From Turnera subulata (Eukaryota; Streptophyta; Magnoliopsida; Malpighiales; Passifloraceae), in assembly GCA_028386065.3 (NCBI GenBank), contig JAKUCV010001784.1, positions 62,001 to 126,000 on the forward strand: a DNA stretch of 64,000 bases. Direction: 5' to 3'. The stretch's first letter is position 1. Each line of letters opens with the position of its first letter. Of this stretch, positions 1 through 11,548 are shown piece by piece. The translations under genes were made by a program, and so were the position numbers. The notes under the pieces are model-generated. The model saw only the letters and a program-made list of their open reading frames with translations. It made no database searches and had not been told where the DNA came from.

Positions 1-1108
1 CTTCATCACACTAACACACAATGCATTAGTTAATTAGACTAAAGGCCAACTCTATGGCCCAAAGGTAGCATGATAATGACACTCACCAACTTTTGTCTAC
101 CACTAATGCATTATCACAAATCAACACAACACAACACTAAGCCCGGTTCAATAATTTAGATAATTAGTGAACCAAAACGACCCTGGTTCAACCCTGGTCC
201 AACCATGGTCCAACCACAAACCGATTCAACCACGGTCCAACCATGGTTCAACCACCTGCTCGAATCAACGGTTCTATGTGTGTGACCCTGTAGGAACTTG
301 TAACGTCCGGCAATAATTGTAAAATCTCATTTTACAATTATAAGCAAAGAGCGGCGTCTAGCAACACATCATTGCTACCCGAACGACAAGATCAGTACTG
401 ATTCAATATGCCTCGGAACATGTCATCGTCCTTTCATCCCATTATCAAGATTAAACCGAGACATGGAAACGTCAATCTCGTATATGTTTAATCTTAGTTT
501 CTTGATCCCCGAGTAAACTGTGTAAAACGGATACTCATGATATCACATATCATATAATCCGAGCATGGCCATGCATTTAACAGTTCAACTCTATCAAGAA
601 GCGCATCTGATAATATACCCGTTATATGGGTCGGACGAATCCCATCTTGATCAATCAAAACCCACTACACATTTATCATATACCCAATGATTACCCTTAA
701 GTCCACCCAATTACGGATAAATAGGAATAATATCAAAGTATACGACTCATATGTTGGGAACATTGATGATCTCAGGTCTAAGGACAATACATATAAGAAC
801 CACTAATGACAATCATATAACATTCCATGTAGGGTTCTTATGTGGGTTGGTCCAGTCCACAAGTTCTCTAACTTGTACCCGTATGTAGAATTAATATCTC
901 ATATAATTCTCAACACACGCTAGTCTTAATTTATTATTACAACCCATCCATAATAATAATCGACTAGGGACATTTTAAGAATACAAAGTATTCTAGGGTT
1001 ATAAATGTGTGCAAGCGATTATCTCATAATCATATTTATTGGAATAACCTCAATGTATATACATGATTACAAATAAACATCTATTGATTGGCTTTTGGGC
1101 ATATTACA
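1..1108 (-). mobile_element. LTR-like remnant of a Copia-type retroelement
   Basis: There is no coding potential. Read on the minus strand the segment starts TGTAATATGCCC at 1108, followed by a long AT-rich stretch of the kind I associate with plant Copia LTRs. It contains short degenerate copies of GGTTCAACC/GGTCCAACC near 180-260. The left end is not visible, so a full or solo LTR cannot be distinguished. It directly abuts a 5' fragment of a kelch-like gene, so insertion or recombination here probably removed the rest of that gene. The family assignment is from general resemblance only. Confidence 0.45.
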
Positions 1109-1118
1109 CTAATACTTT

Positions 1119-1520
1119 AAAGTATACCATTCTGTTCTTTCAGGGCCACAACTTGGTTTCATAGAAAACCAAACAGATTTAGGGCTTCACATAGTACTTG
1201 ACGACGAGGGTTCTTTTCTCTTTCTAGAGATCATCATATTTTTTTTTTACAAGCTAGATAAGTGTTCTCTGCAAAACTGTATGCTATTGTCTGCCCTTAC
1301 TGGCGTTATCAAGGCTAATAATTTATAAAGAAGTGCTGAGGCTTGAGATTGTATTTAAAGAAAAGAGAGGAGTCCCTAGTGATCACGGACATGGAGTATT
1401 GTTCCAATGTCGGTAGGGTTTTTGATACTCAGTTTATATTATACTATGCTGTGAATCTTTTATTTCCAATGTCGGTTAGGTTTTGGATACTCAGTTCTTA
1501 CATTGAGCCTGATGATCTGT
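1119..1520 (-). pseudogene. Truncated 5' copy of the kelch-like gene
   Basis: This segment aligns by eye, with few differences, to 54750-55140, the start codon region and 5' flank of the intact kelch-like gene. The copied reading frame starts near 1235 and reads MMISRKRKEPSSSSTM, then meets an in-frame TGA where the intact gene has an Arg codon. Similarity stops at about 1119, after roughly 40 codons, where LTR-like sequence begins. It is therefore a dead gene fragment. The shared 5' flank continues to about 1500. It shows that the kelch gene was duplicated with its neighbouring RLP gene. Confidence 0.75.
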
Positions 1521-2459
1521 CCGGATCCAGAACTAGAGTATGAAAAGTGAGAAAAATTGTAAAAGCATTAGAGTTATGTGATACGAATAAAACTAACAAA
1601 ATTACTAAAATCATATAAGGAAATGATAGAACTGGATCGAAGACTATAACTTGTGCTTCATCATAAGGCTCATATTTCAAATCGCTAGTGTAAACGGCTG
1701 TCTTCTATCCTCCTCTCTCTCTTTCACCCAGTCCCAAAACCCATATGTTGACCGAGCCCAATCGTAGAAAGCCATCAAGGCCCAAATTAATTGACCTGAA
1801 ACCCCTTGATCAATTATTTGCTTATTTTGATTGTTAATCTGTTAACCCTTTTTCTTTTTTATGTGGATTCCGTTTGACCTTCCCCTAATTTTACCCTTTG
1901 TTTTCACTGTTCTATCCCCATGTGCAAATAGATGGGCAGATTCCAGGGGGTGACTGAGTTTTGCAATGGAAGCAGCTCAAAGCAGCTGTGGGCCTAACCT
2001 GTTTGTCCAAAGTGTCATGGCATGTGCTATTTGCAGGAGATGGCATAATACCTCTATCGCAGGTAACTTTTCTTTTTTTTCATTTGTATTTCTCTATTAA
2101 TCTCTTTGCAGATTGCATGATGTGGCAACGATCCTTTATGTAACATTAAGAGCTAGCACCCCTATTTTGAATTTGTGGTAATCGAGTGCCACAAGATGAG
2201 AAGGTTTAGTGTTGTTTATACAATCAATGCTAATGTTTCGTCCGTCTTCCACACAACAAAACCATTTTATACAATCATTGCTAATGTTTCGTCCGTCTTC
2301 CGTACCAAGATCGTGGCTACTGGTATTGTTATTAGATACACAAATTTGCATGACCTGATAGTCACTAGGTCCAAGTATACAAGTGTTTGGTGTTAACTTC
2401 CAACAAATACATAGTACAAACTGCAAACTGAAGTTCTATACAACAGCAAAAAAAAACTA
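1521..2459. other. 3' flank of RLP-A, shared among RLP copies
   Basis: No gene was seen. Stretches here recur downstream of the other RLP copies: 1745-1935 resembles 45895-46090 and 16355-16412, and 2060-2150 resembles 26970-27050 and 46185-46250 (each with a GCAGGTAACTTTT motif). The repeated flank marks the edge of the duplicated unit. A short inverted pair around 2215-2310 carries TAATGTTTCGTCCGTCTTCC twice as direct repeats. Confidence 0.6.
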
Positions 2460-5400
2460 TCAGTTTCTACCACCAGAAAGAAGTTGATAGAGCTTAAGAA
2501 AACTATCCACCAGAAAGTAGTAGCAAGTAGTAATGAACATCTCAATGAAGTAGAACCAAACGCGTCGCCAATGTGGATTTATGCAGAGCACGGTTGCAAG
2601 GGTTACCACCACAGTCGTGTAAGCTAACCCAAAGCTTATGTAGAAACCTCCCATGTCCATAAACCCATCATGTTCTAGGCCGTCAGTGGAATCATCAGCC
2701 ACTGATGGTGGCTGGGATATCTCGGTACAACTGTTCTGCAACGGAGGCCCACAGAGAAGAGGATTGCCCTCGTAACTGGTTTGATCAAAAGTTGCAAATT
2801 GGTCTTTCATCTCTGGTGTTTTACCTGACAGGTTGTTGTCTGCCACACTAAACACAGCCAAAGAGTACAATTCTATTAGTCGCTGGGGAATTGCACCAGT
2901 CAGGTCATTGTGAGAAAGATCCAAACTCTCTATCTGTTCCAAGTTGGAGAATGTTGATGGTATTGCACCGGTGAGATTGTTGTGTGACAGGTTTAGTGCA
3001 CGCAGGCCTCGCATATTTCCAATTTCTTTTGGGATTTCACCTGTGAATCGATTGCAAGAGAGATCTACACCTGACATGTAATTAAGTATAGAGTCCTTGT
3101 AAGTATAGTAAGTTTTTTTGGTCGTGAATTCTATGACTTCTTCAACGCTGATTACTGGCAACATCATCCTTTCAATAAGATTCACACCCTGTTGTGGTAA
3201 TTTCAGTCCGCCTATGGACAACCACGAGTCTTCTGGCACGTCGAAACTTTGTCCAGGAGACGGAAATTGATTTTTAGTCCAAATGGCCGTAGAGTTTATG
3301 TTCCTCAAACATGACGGGAGTCGGCCAGAAAACATGTTAAGCGAAAGATCCAATATGCTCAATTGCGTTAGCAAGCATAACTCGACAGGCAAATCACCAT
3401 CAAAATTATTACCTTTGAGAAGAAGAATGCTCAGCTTTGATAGGGTGTTAATCCAGTTTGGGATTCTGCCGGTTAACTTGTTCCCCCTAAGATCCAACGT
3501 AACCAAGCTGGAGCTATTGAAGAATGCATATGTCAGTGGACCACTCAATTGGTTATGGTACAAATGAACATGAGATATCTCTGGCAAGTTGGTGCATGAT
3601 GGTATAGAGCCAGAGAGGTTGTTTTCAGAGAGGTCAAAGAACTGAAGCCCAGCCAGAATGCAGATTTCTCCCGGAATCGAACCCTGGAAATGATTCTTTG
3701 AAAAGTCAATTACTTGCACCTCAGACAAATTGCCTAACCATCCTGGAAGCATTCCTGAGAAATGGTTGTTGCTCATATCCAACAAAATGGGAAAAACCTT
3801 TTTTGATAAACTATTAGGAATTTGTCCAGAGAAGTTGTTGTTGTCTAGGTAGAGGTATTCAAATCTTGTTTGGTTGAAGAATGCAGGGGACATCCGCCCT
3901 TCTAAATTGTTGTTTGACAGCTTAAGATACCATAAAGAAGAGCCAAATGATGGCAACAACTCGAAAAGTGAAGAAGACACTTCATTGTTTGACATATCTA
4001 AGTATGCTAAATTAGTCATATTCTCAAAGCCTTGAGGGATACCACCAGTGAGACCATTGCCAGCAATCATCAAGTTCACCAAATTCGGGAAGCTGGAACA
4101 TATAGTTTTGAGGGTTTGACCGTGCATATAGTTTGTAGATATATCAAATGTCGTAAGGTTAGATGCAGGATAATTCAACTGCAAGGGGCCTTCCAGGGAA
4201 TTGTTTTTCAGATATAGTTGTTTTAACATTGTATTGTTCTCAACCAACCAAGAAGGGAACGGTCCACCGAAATTGTTGTGTGACAGATCAACAAGTCTCA
4301 AGTCATATTGGAAGTACAGGAAGTAGGGATATTCTGCCTTTCCTGTTTCTGATGTACAGTTTGACATACTGAAGTAGTTTAATTGGAAGACTGGAGCTGA
4401 TGAAGTCTGAAGGTTCGGTTCCGGTGACAGTTCATTATTGTCACAAGAAATGAGCTTGAGGTTGGAATGGTTGGAAAATGATGCAAAGGAAGCTGGGACT
4501 CGAAATTGGTTATATGAGAATGAGACGTATTGAAGTGACGTGAGATCAACAAGAGGACTAGACGCAATGTTCCCCTTGAATTGGTTGTATGAGAGATCCA
4601 TTACAATAAGAGATGACAAGTTTCTCAAACAAGCCGGTAGTTCCCCAACTAGTTCATTGGTAGAAAGATATAGCTGCTCCAACTTCCTGAGCTCACACCA
4701 CCCTGCACAATGATTCATGTTCAGTTATAGGAATGGCTACCCATCATAGTGCGGATCGAGTGATAGTGAGATTGTAAATTTACCAACATCCGGTAGGGTG
4801 CCATTGAGAGTACATCCGCGTAATGATACAATTTTAAGACTGGATAATGCTCCTATGTTTAGAAGAATGCTTCTGGGTAAAGTGGTGCCGTCTAGGAACA
4901 ATTCTTCCAGATTGGTCAAGTTATAGAATTCTGTAAAAAGGGAAAGTAAAATATGATATTGAATATTAGATCACAGTACCGAACTGAAAGAAATGCCTAG
5001 CCAACGACCATATTTAGGATGGGTCAAATGCACTTTTAGGCTCTGCAGTTTTTCATTTGTAATAATAATATACATCAAGAAAACTTTGTCCCAGTTGTAT
5101 ACATGGAACCTTAATGTTGTCAATCACGTCCCTAACATTGACGTTGATAGGGCACCATTGAATAATGGCAGGGGTGGCCGGGACCTAGGAGGAGCCGCGG
5201 CCGCGGCCACCCTTGATTTTTCAAAATTTTCATGTAAGTCCTTTAAAATAGTACATGGCTGAGTCTAATTCTTTTAATTTTTCACATCAGTCCATTAAAT
5301 TTAAATATCTTATCTATATTATTTATTACTCTTGATCAATTTTTAGAGTTGGATGTATATTGGTTTAAAAATTTCCAATTTTAATAATTTTATTTGTGTT

Positions 5401-8400
5401 ACATATAAGAAAAACTCATAACAATTTTTTTATAATAATAAGATAAATGATTAATTAATTTAATTCAAAACTAATCAGTAAATATATAAAAATTTTAATA
5501 ATTAATTATACACTAAATTACAATTAATTTTTCCTCTTAAATATATATTTTGAAAAATTATTATTCTGTTCTTATAATTAAAAGTTATAAATACTGTAAT
5601 ATTTATCATATATCATTTAATAGATGATACAAAAATATTTATTTTTGGCTCTCCTGTGAAAACTTTCTGGCGCCACTGATTGATTATCTTGACATGTACG
5701 TTGGCCAGTGTCATATGAGCAGCACAGCTACATGAAGCACATGATGGAGGCATATGTAAGACTCTTACCAGGTAGGTACATAATTGGGACAAAAATATTT
5801 CCGGGGTATAGGGTCGTTATAGATGACAAGCTAATTACTCCAAATTAAAATGCCTTTTACAGAACAAAAGCGTACCTGGAGGGACCTCAGCTACTTGAGA
5901 GAGACCCTCCAAAGACAGGGTCTGAAGGGATGGCAATGAAGCCACTAATTTTAGCAGTGTGCTTCCATCAATTTCAGTAAAATCCAGATGTAAGGACTTC
6001 AACATACGCAAACCAATAACATCTGGTAGCCAAAACACAGAAATCAACAAGTAACATGGCTTGCAATAGATAAGTGTAACGGTTAAAAAAATTTTATAGC
6101 CTTTGGTATGGAAAACTCTATTGTCACAACTCACAATAAGTGCATAGCCAGTGGAGTGTTTAGTGCTCGTTTTCAAATGACATAGATTAATTTAGTGCTG
6201 TAATTATCAGAAACAACATTTTTTTTGATGAATCGATATATTATTAAGAGAAATTGGAGTTGTCATCAGAAAAATGACAGAAACCAAAAACAAGAGCAAT
6301 CGCAGTTACAATCACAGTTACATGGACAGAATAACAAAAGTCACAAATTCAAACAAATTGTAATTTACAAGGTGGCCCATGCCAGGCTAAGATGCTATCA
6401 GAATTAACCAGCAGATCATGAAGACCATAAGGGAAGCTAACCTGGTGAGCTTTGAACCAAGTTAGAGACCTGGATATAACCAACTCAAATAATCTTCCCC
6501 AATCCACCTCTACTTTGTTAAAGATTAATCTGTTCCTTGTAGTCCATATAATCCAGATAAAATTAAAGAAGATCACCATCCATGGAGCCCTATGGCGTGA
6601 AGAAGTGGCAATACCCATCCACTGCACAAACATCTGATCCAAAGATTGCGGCATGCACCATCTGATCCCTCTCCAATCACATATCTTGTTCCATATTTTC
6701 CAAATGAATTTACAGTGACTAAACAAATGATCCCTCTCCTCTATTGCCTCTCCACAGAACGAGCAAAGAGCATTTTCTACAGGAATGATGTTTCTTGTAA
6801 GCAAGAGTGCCCTTACCGCCACACCATTGTTAAGTGCCATCCACAAAAAACTCTCAATTTTTGGAGTCGTACAACCCAACCAGACCCATGGTATTACATT
6901 ATGAATGTTCATGCTTTTAAACAAATATGCATATCCTGACTTAACGGAGTACGTACCATTTGAGTCCCCCGTCCATCGCCAATGATCCATGCCATCACTT
7001 TTGAGAACTACATCTTCTAGTTTAACGAACATGCTTGAAATCTCCTCTTCTTCCCAGGGATAAGGGTGCCTTCTCCAATTTAGATCCCAGCATATCCGCC
7101 CATCAACCATTGTCGCCATATCCTTTACACTTCCCCATTTGCTATTGGAAAGAGTAAAAAGACGAGGGTATAAGTCCATAAGAGCACCCGCCTCAAGCCA
7201 TCTATCAGTCCAGAACCGACAAGAGTCTCCGTTGTTGACAACTACCATCATACTAGTACACAGTCTTCCAGACCCTCTAATCTGATCCTCCCCTGAATTA
7301 AAGATATTCCTCCAAATCGGAGAGACCGAAACAGCATGAAAAAGAGGCCAAGAAGAGACGGAGTCCCTCCTGTATCCATTGGTGATGAGACGGGACCATA
7401 TGGGAGCTTCAGAGCATGCCACATCAATATTCACATATCTCCACATCCATTTAAATAATAAGCTTTGGTTTTTGACTAATAAATCCTCAATACCAACCCC
7501 TCCGCAGTTTTTTGGTCTTGCTATTTTGCACCATGCAACCAGAGCCATCTTTCGCTTGTCTTCGCCTCCTCCCCACAAAAAGTTCCTCTGAAGACTGACG
7601 ATTTTCTTCGCCACTCCCGCTGGGATTTTGTAGAGAGAAAGGTAGTACATGGGTAGATTGCTCAATACCGCTTTTATAAGAGTTATTCTTCCCCCAAGAG
7701 ACAAGAATCTTCCTTTCCATGATGCCAATCTACTTTTGATCTGGGAAATAACACAATCCCATGATTTAACTCTCTGCATATTTGCCCCCAATTGGAGCCC
7801 CAGGTACTTGATTGGAAGTTGCTCTGCCTTGCTCTTCAGCAGGTCTGCCAGCTCATATAACCTCTGCTTGGGGATATTAATTCCAACAACACTGCTTTTG
7901 TGGAAGTTAATGCTAAGCCCTGACATATTTTCGAAGCATCTCAGAACCCTCTTCAAATTCAATAGAAGAGAGGGGTCATCTGGACTAAATAGCAGTGTAT
8001 CGTCTGCAAATTGAAGAATAGAAGCCATGACATTGTTGACCTGAACACCTTGCACTAAACCGGCATTCTCAGCTTTATTGATCAGACAAGACAGCCCCTC
8101 AGCCACTATGTTGAATAAAAAGGGAGCCAAGGGATCGCCTTGCTTGAGACCTCTATGTGCAACAAATTCTTCCGAGGGACACCCATTCAAGAGAACCGAA
8201 ATTTTTGGGTAGGTAATGCATCCCTTAATCCACATTCTCCACTTCTCACCGAAGCCCATGGCTGCCATCAACTCCATAAGGAAACTCCAGGAAATTGTGT
8301 CATAAGCCTTCCTAAAGTCAATCTTCCAAAGAATAGCTTTGCAATTGCTTTTCTGAATTTGCTGAGTAATTTCCGAAGCAGAGAGGACACAATCAAGGAT

Positions 8401-11400
8401 TTGCCTTCCTTGGATGAAAGCGAATTGGTTAGCACTAATGATAGAATGCATAACTGATTTTAGTCTACTTGCTAAGATCTTGGCTATTATTTTATAAATG
8501 CCATGAATCAAGCAAATAGGTCTAAAATCCTCAAAAGCATAAGCATCCATTTTTTTGGGGATGAGGCATAGAAAACCACAATTGACACCCTGTGGCAAGA
8601 CTCCAGTGCGAAAAAATTCGTCGATGAGGTCTAACAGATCTTCATTAATTAAATCCCATGCCCTCTTGTAAAAGTTCATATTGTAGCCATCCGGCCCCGG
8701 GGATTTGTTTCCGTCACACTCCCAAATTGCTTTTCTAACCTCTTCCTTAGTAATGGGACATTCCAAGGAGAAGGATTGATCGTGAGAAATTTTCCGAACA
8801 GGGATATTGCCCCAAGTAAATCTGCCCTTAACTCTTGAGAAAAACATACCCTGAAAATACTCCTTCGCGGCACTTTTGATCTCCGATGGCTGGTCCAGCA
8901 TAACATCATTAACCATAATCTGTCTGATCGTATTCCTTCTTCCTCTATTACACGCATTCACATGAAAAAATCGCGTGTTTTTGTCGCCCAATTGAAGCCA
9001 AGATATCCTTGATTTTTGACGCCATAGACATTCCTGTTGCCGTTGACGCCCTGCTAGGTCTTCTTTTAGCACCCCCATTTGGTTTCTTTCATCATCATTC
9101 AGCTGCCTCGCCTCCGTAATCTTGTCTAAGATCTCTATCTTCCCCTTCAGCACATTAATCTCCTTGTCAATGTTTCCAAAGCCATGACTATTCCAGTGTT
9201 TTAGAGCCCTCTTTAACATTCCCAATTTCTTAAGCAGCTTGAATCGCCCCGGAAAAAGAGTACAAGCCGTAGACCATTCCTCCTTAAGGACGTTGTCGAA
9301 AGCTTTATGCTTAAGCCAGCAATTTTGGAACTTAAACGGTCTCACCCCCCAATCCTTTTTTTCTTGCGCAAGTATTATGGGACAGTGATCAGAATCTCCC
9401 TTGGGTTCTGCCCATAACTTAATTGAGGGAAAGAGGGAAAACCATAACGGGTCAAAGAAAGCCCTGTCAATTTTGCTTGCTGCAAAACTGTTTCCCCATG
9501 TGAAGAAACGCCCCTGCAATTCAACTTCGCACAGAGCTGCTGCCGAAATAAAATCAGCCAGCCCTTTGGATCCCCTTGCGTTTATTCGCCCACTCAGTCG
9601 TTCATGAGGTTCAAGAATCTCATTGAAATCGCCAATAAAGACCCATGGCACTGTGGAGCCCCGAAAATTATCAAGTAGTTCCTCCCATAGCAAACATCTA
9701 TCCATCGCAGAGCAGGGTCCATAAACACCACAAATGCCAATATTAATATCATCCTCAACCGTCCCTTCAACCATAATCCAGTATCTCCCACAAAGTTTCC
9801 TATGTATCTTTAGATAAGCCTCCTCCCAAATTAACATCAGTCCCCCCGAGTTACCCACAGCATCCACATTAATGAAATCAAAAGGCCCCCCTCCCCAGAA
9901 ACGGGAGATATCCCCCTGTAGCCATCCATTACATTTTGTTTCACACAAGAAGACAATCTGCGCATTCGACTTCATCATTAGCTCCCTAACTCTCCTTTGT
10001 TTCCCAACTGCGCCTAAGCCTCTAGCATTCCAAGACAGCATACTAAACATATAAAGAGGAGAAACACAACCGCTAACCTGCAAGGCAGTGGCTCAGTTAT
10101 GCGACCTTGGTGGCCGCCCAGTCTTCGCCCTCCTTCTCAATTAAGGCTGCGATCTCTTTAGCTACCTCGCCTTTTTCATGAATTGTAGTCAAACCCAGCT
10201 TTTCTCCCACCATCAGTGTCTCCTCAACCTCATCAACTTGTGGTGGAGAAGTGAATTCGCCATCTGCCAAGGCTCGAGCATTACCAACCCGGAAATCATT
10301 GTCTTGTGTTGAACTCTCCCCCGACCTCAAAGATCTGATTCCTCCTCCTATAGTGATTTTCTTGATTTTTTTTGGTTTTCTATGGCGCTGGTGTTTACCT
10401 ATCCCGGCTTTATCCAGTAAAGCTTGGAATTGACTTGCTAATAAGCTTAAAGAAAGCTCATCATTTTCCTCTACCAACGACGTCGGTTGGTTAAAACATG
10501 TTCCGGACTTATCCCCTGCATTGAACTTTTGGATTCCATCATAAAGATCAGCCCTCTCTTCCGCATGAATCCCCTCATAACTGTCCATGGTCCCGTTCCA
10601 CTCTTTTCCTACTTGAGCCGCAAGCCCATCAGACATAGTGCGCAGCCCAACATAGATGATCCAATTTTAGGATTTCTTTTTCTTTCTTCATTTTCCCTTT
10701 GTTAAGCTTTTAAAGGATGTGCGTACCTCTTGGACTGATGAAGTTTTTGAGTCCAAGGTTATCGCTCAGGTCCAGCTTCTCTAAGTTGCTCAAAGAACCT
10801 AAATCTGGACGGAAAGAATTATTTAATGTTGAATAAGTAGAGCATCATATTCTTGCCAGGAAAGTATAAAAAGTGGTAGAGCAACATTAGCCACAAAAAC
10901 CTTTGCATTCTAAAAGCATTTCAATTTTTGGGTAGAGATATTATTTACTTTACCATTAATATGCACCATTCCCGTCAATGAGTTGCCGGCTATCTTTAGG
11001 GACCGGAGTGATGAAGCTCCTCGTAGAAGTGATAGAACGCTGTCATTCAAATTATTGTCATTCAGGTTTAGGACCTCAAGATTCCTCAACTCTGATGACA
11101 AGGCACCTGTACCTGCCACCAGTGTACGCAAATGTATAAAGTAAACAAAGCAAATATAAGCGTATAGATATTATCTACAAGAACAAGAGATAGAACCTTG
11201 CATGCAGCAAACTAACTGATTAAAACTCAAGTTAAGATTCCTCAGTTCTTTCAAACTCAGAAACAAGGAAGTGTTCAGATACAAATCACCCCGTTTCCAA
11301 TGCCTTATCCAGCCAAGGGAAAGTTTGATCACTCTTTTTGTTGTGGTGTGACATTCCACCCTGCGCCATTTACAGCAATCAGCATCCTCGTCGTTGTCCA

Positions 11401-11548
11401 CCCAACCTGACAAAGACTTGCCATTTGGGTGGTTGATCCAAGCTTTGATCTGCAGTAGAGCATTCCTTTCTTCCTTCAAACATCCGTAACAACAATTGCT
11501 GACCAGTAAAAATACTATCAACACTATCCACTCCAGCACCGGCCTCAT
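2460..11548 (-). CDS. RLP-A: LRR receptor-like protein, intact six-exon gene
   Basis: Plasma-membrane LRR receptor-like protein without kinase, presumably perceiving an extracellular ligand with SOBIR1/BAK1-type partners, as known for RLPs. My exons are 11548-11197, 11112-10954, 10804-10727, 6022-5876, 4930-4784 and 4702-2460. All junctions are GT-AG and phase 1, giving 1041 codons without a stop. Exon 1 encodes a signal peptide (about residues 1-22) and an LRR N-terminal cap with paired cysteines ([15 protein letters not shown]...CCKW). Many extracellular LRRs follow, then an island near residues 765-845 containing KDSILNY (a Kx5Y motif), the final LRRs, an acidic stretch, a membrane helix near 978-1002 and a 39-residue tail. 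A LINE lies in intron 3 and about 0.75 kb of foreign DNA in intron 4. The ligand is unknown. Splice sites are inferred from paralogue comparison. Confidence 0.9.
4931..5875. other. Enlarged intron 4 of RLP-A with unidentified insertion
   Basis: The same intron in RLP-C is 93 bp. Here it is 945 bp, and the shared ends cover only about 80 bp on the left and 100 bp on the right. The extra sequence from about 5010 to 5760 is AT-rich apart from a GC-rich patch at 5170-5210 containing GCCGCGGCCGCGGCC. No terminal repeats or coding region were recognised, so the insert is unclassified. Confidence 0.5.
6349..10083 (-). CDS. LINE-1 ORF2: endonuclease-reverse transcriptase, intact
   Basis: An open frame of 1244 codons. 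The N-terminal apurinic-type endonuclease (EEP fold) shows SWNARGLG, FLCETK, GVYGP, IGDFNE and SDHCPI. The reverse transcriptase follows with FRPICL, NQFAFIQGRQI, KIDFRKAYD, GLKQGDPLAP and the catalytic FADD (about residues 680-690), then SINFHKS and the IKYLGLQLG thumb region. The C-terminus has a zf-RVT region with C..C......H.....C near residue 1140. No RNase H domain follows, unlike LINE-2. The first methionine is listed, but M15 (MLSWNARG) is closer to the usual endonuclease start. The enzyme would nick chromosomal DNA and copy its RNA there. The absence of stops implies recent insertion. Confidence 0.9.
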   Translation of the reverse strand: MQVSGCVSPLYMFSMLSWNARGLGAVGKQRRVRELMMKSNAQIVFLCETKCNGWLQGDISRFWGGGPFDFINVDAVGNSGGLMLIWEEAYLKIHRKLCGRYWIMVEGTVEDDINIGICGVYGPCSAMDRCLLWEELLDNFRGSTVPWVFIGDFNEILEPHERLSGRINARGSKGLADFISAAALCEVELQGRFFTWGNSFAASKIDRAFFDPLWFSLFPSIKLWAEPKGDSDHCPIILAQEKKDWGVRPFKFQNCWLKHKAFDNVLKEEWSTACTLFPGRFKLLKKLGMLKRALKHWNSHGFGNIDKEINVLKGKIEILDKITEARQLNDDERNQMGVLKEDLAGRQRQQECLWRQKSRISWLQLGDKNTRFFHVNACNRGRRNTIRQIMVNDVMLDQPSEIKSAAKEYFQGMFFSRVKGRFTWGNIPVRKISHDQSFSLECPITKEEVRKAIWECDGNKSPGPDGYNMNFYKRAWDLINEDLLDLIDEFFRTGVLPQGVNCGFLCLIPKKMDAYAFEDFRPICLIHGIYKIIAKILASRLKSVMHSIISANQFAFIQGRQILDCVLSASEITQQIQKSNCKAILWKIDFRKAYDTISWSFLMELMAAMGFGEKWRMWIKGCITYPKISVLLNGCPSEEFVAHRGLKQGDPLAPFLFNIVAEGLSCLINKAENAGLVQGVQVNNVMASILQFADDTLLFSPDDPSLLLNLKRVLRCFENMSGLSINFHKSSVVGINIPKQRLYELADLLKSKAEQLPIKYLGLQLGANMQRVKSWDCVISQIKSRLASWKGRFLSLGGRITLIKAVLSNLPMYYLSLYKIPAGVAKKIVSLQRNFLWGGGEDKRKMALVAWCKIARPKNCGGVGIEDLLVKNQSLLFKWMWRYVNIDVACSEAPIWSRLITNGYRRDSVSSWPLFHAVSVSPIWRNIFNSGEDQIRGSGRLCTSMMVVVNNGDSCRFWTDRWLEAGALMDLYPRLFTLSNSKWGSVKDMATMVDGRICWDLNWRRHPYPWEEEEISSMFVKLEDVVLKSDGMDHWRWTGDSNGTYSVKSGYAYLFKSMNIHNVIPWVWLGCTTPKIESFLWMALNNGVAVRALLLTRNIIPVENALCSFCGEAIEERDHLFSHCKFIWKIWNKICDWRGIRWCMPQSLDQMFVQWMGIATSSRHRAPWMVIFFNFIWIIWTTRNRLIFNKVEVDWGRLFELVISRSLTWFKAHQVSFPYGLHDLLVNSDSILAWHGPPCKLQFV
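10097..10636 (-). CDS. LINE-1 ORF1, C-terminal part
   Basis: An open frame of 179 codons ends 13 bp before the ORF2 frame. The protein is hydrophilic, with a basic patch (HRKPKKIKKI) and an acidic C-terminus. Complete plant L1 ORF1 proteins normally carry an RNA-binding domain and a CCHC knuckle, and neither is visible here. It is most likely the tail end of ORF1 in a 5'-truncated element. Identification rests mainly on position before ORF2. Translation from the internal ATG at 10636 is uncertain. Confidence 0.55.
   Translation of the reverse strand: MSDGLAAQVGKEWNGTMDSYEGIHAEERADLYDGIQKFNAGDKSGTCFNQPTSLVEENDELSLSLLASQFQALLDKAGIGKHQRHRKPKKIKKITIGGGIRSLRSGESSTQDNDFRVGNARALADGEFTSPPQVDEVEETLMVGEKLGLTTIHEKGEVAKEIAALIEKEGEDWAATKVA

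Larger units (their letters stand above)
6217..10700 (-). mobile_element. LINE-1: L1-type non-LTR retrotransposon in RLP-A intron 3
   Basis: The element lies in the minus orientation. Its 3' end is marked by a T run at 6219-6226 on the plus strand (a poly-A tail on the element strand), preceded by the TTGATGAATCGATAT-type terminus common in plant LINEs. It carries a 3' piece of ORF1 and a complete ORF2. The right boundary lies between the ORF1 start (10636) and exon 3 of RLP-A (10804), near 10690-10710. I could not find a convincing target-site duplication. ORF1 lacks an RNA-binding N-terminus, so the copy is probably 5'-truncated. It shares transcription direction with the host gene. Confidence 0.85.

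Noticed and set aside
180..260. Satellite or regulatory tandem repeat (GGTTCAACC/GGTCCAACC)
   Set aside because: There are only a few degenerate copies inside an LTR-like remnant, too short to call an independent array.
5835..6176. Separate 113-codon gene
   Set aside because: It is exon 4 of RLP-A read through into the flanking introns.
6217..10700. Target-site duplication of LINE-1
   Set aside because: I compared both flanks with the same intron in RLP-C and RLP-D but found no convincing direct repeat, so none is claimed.
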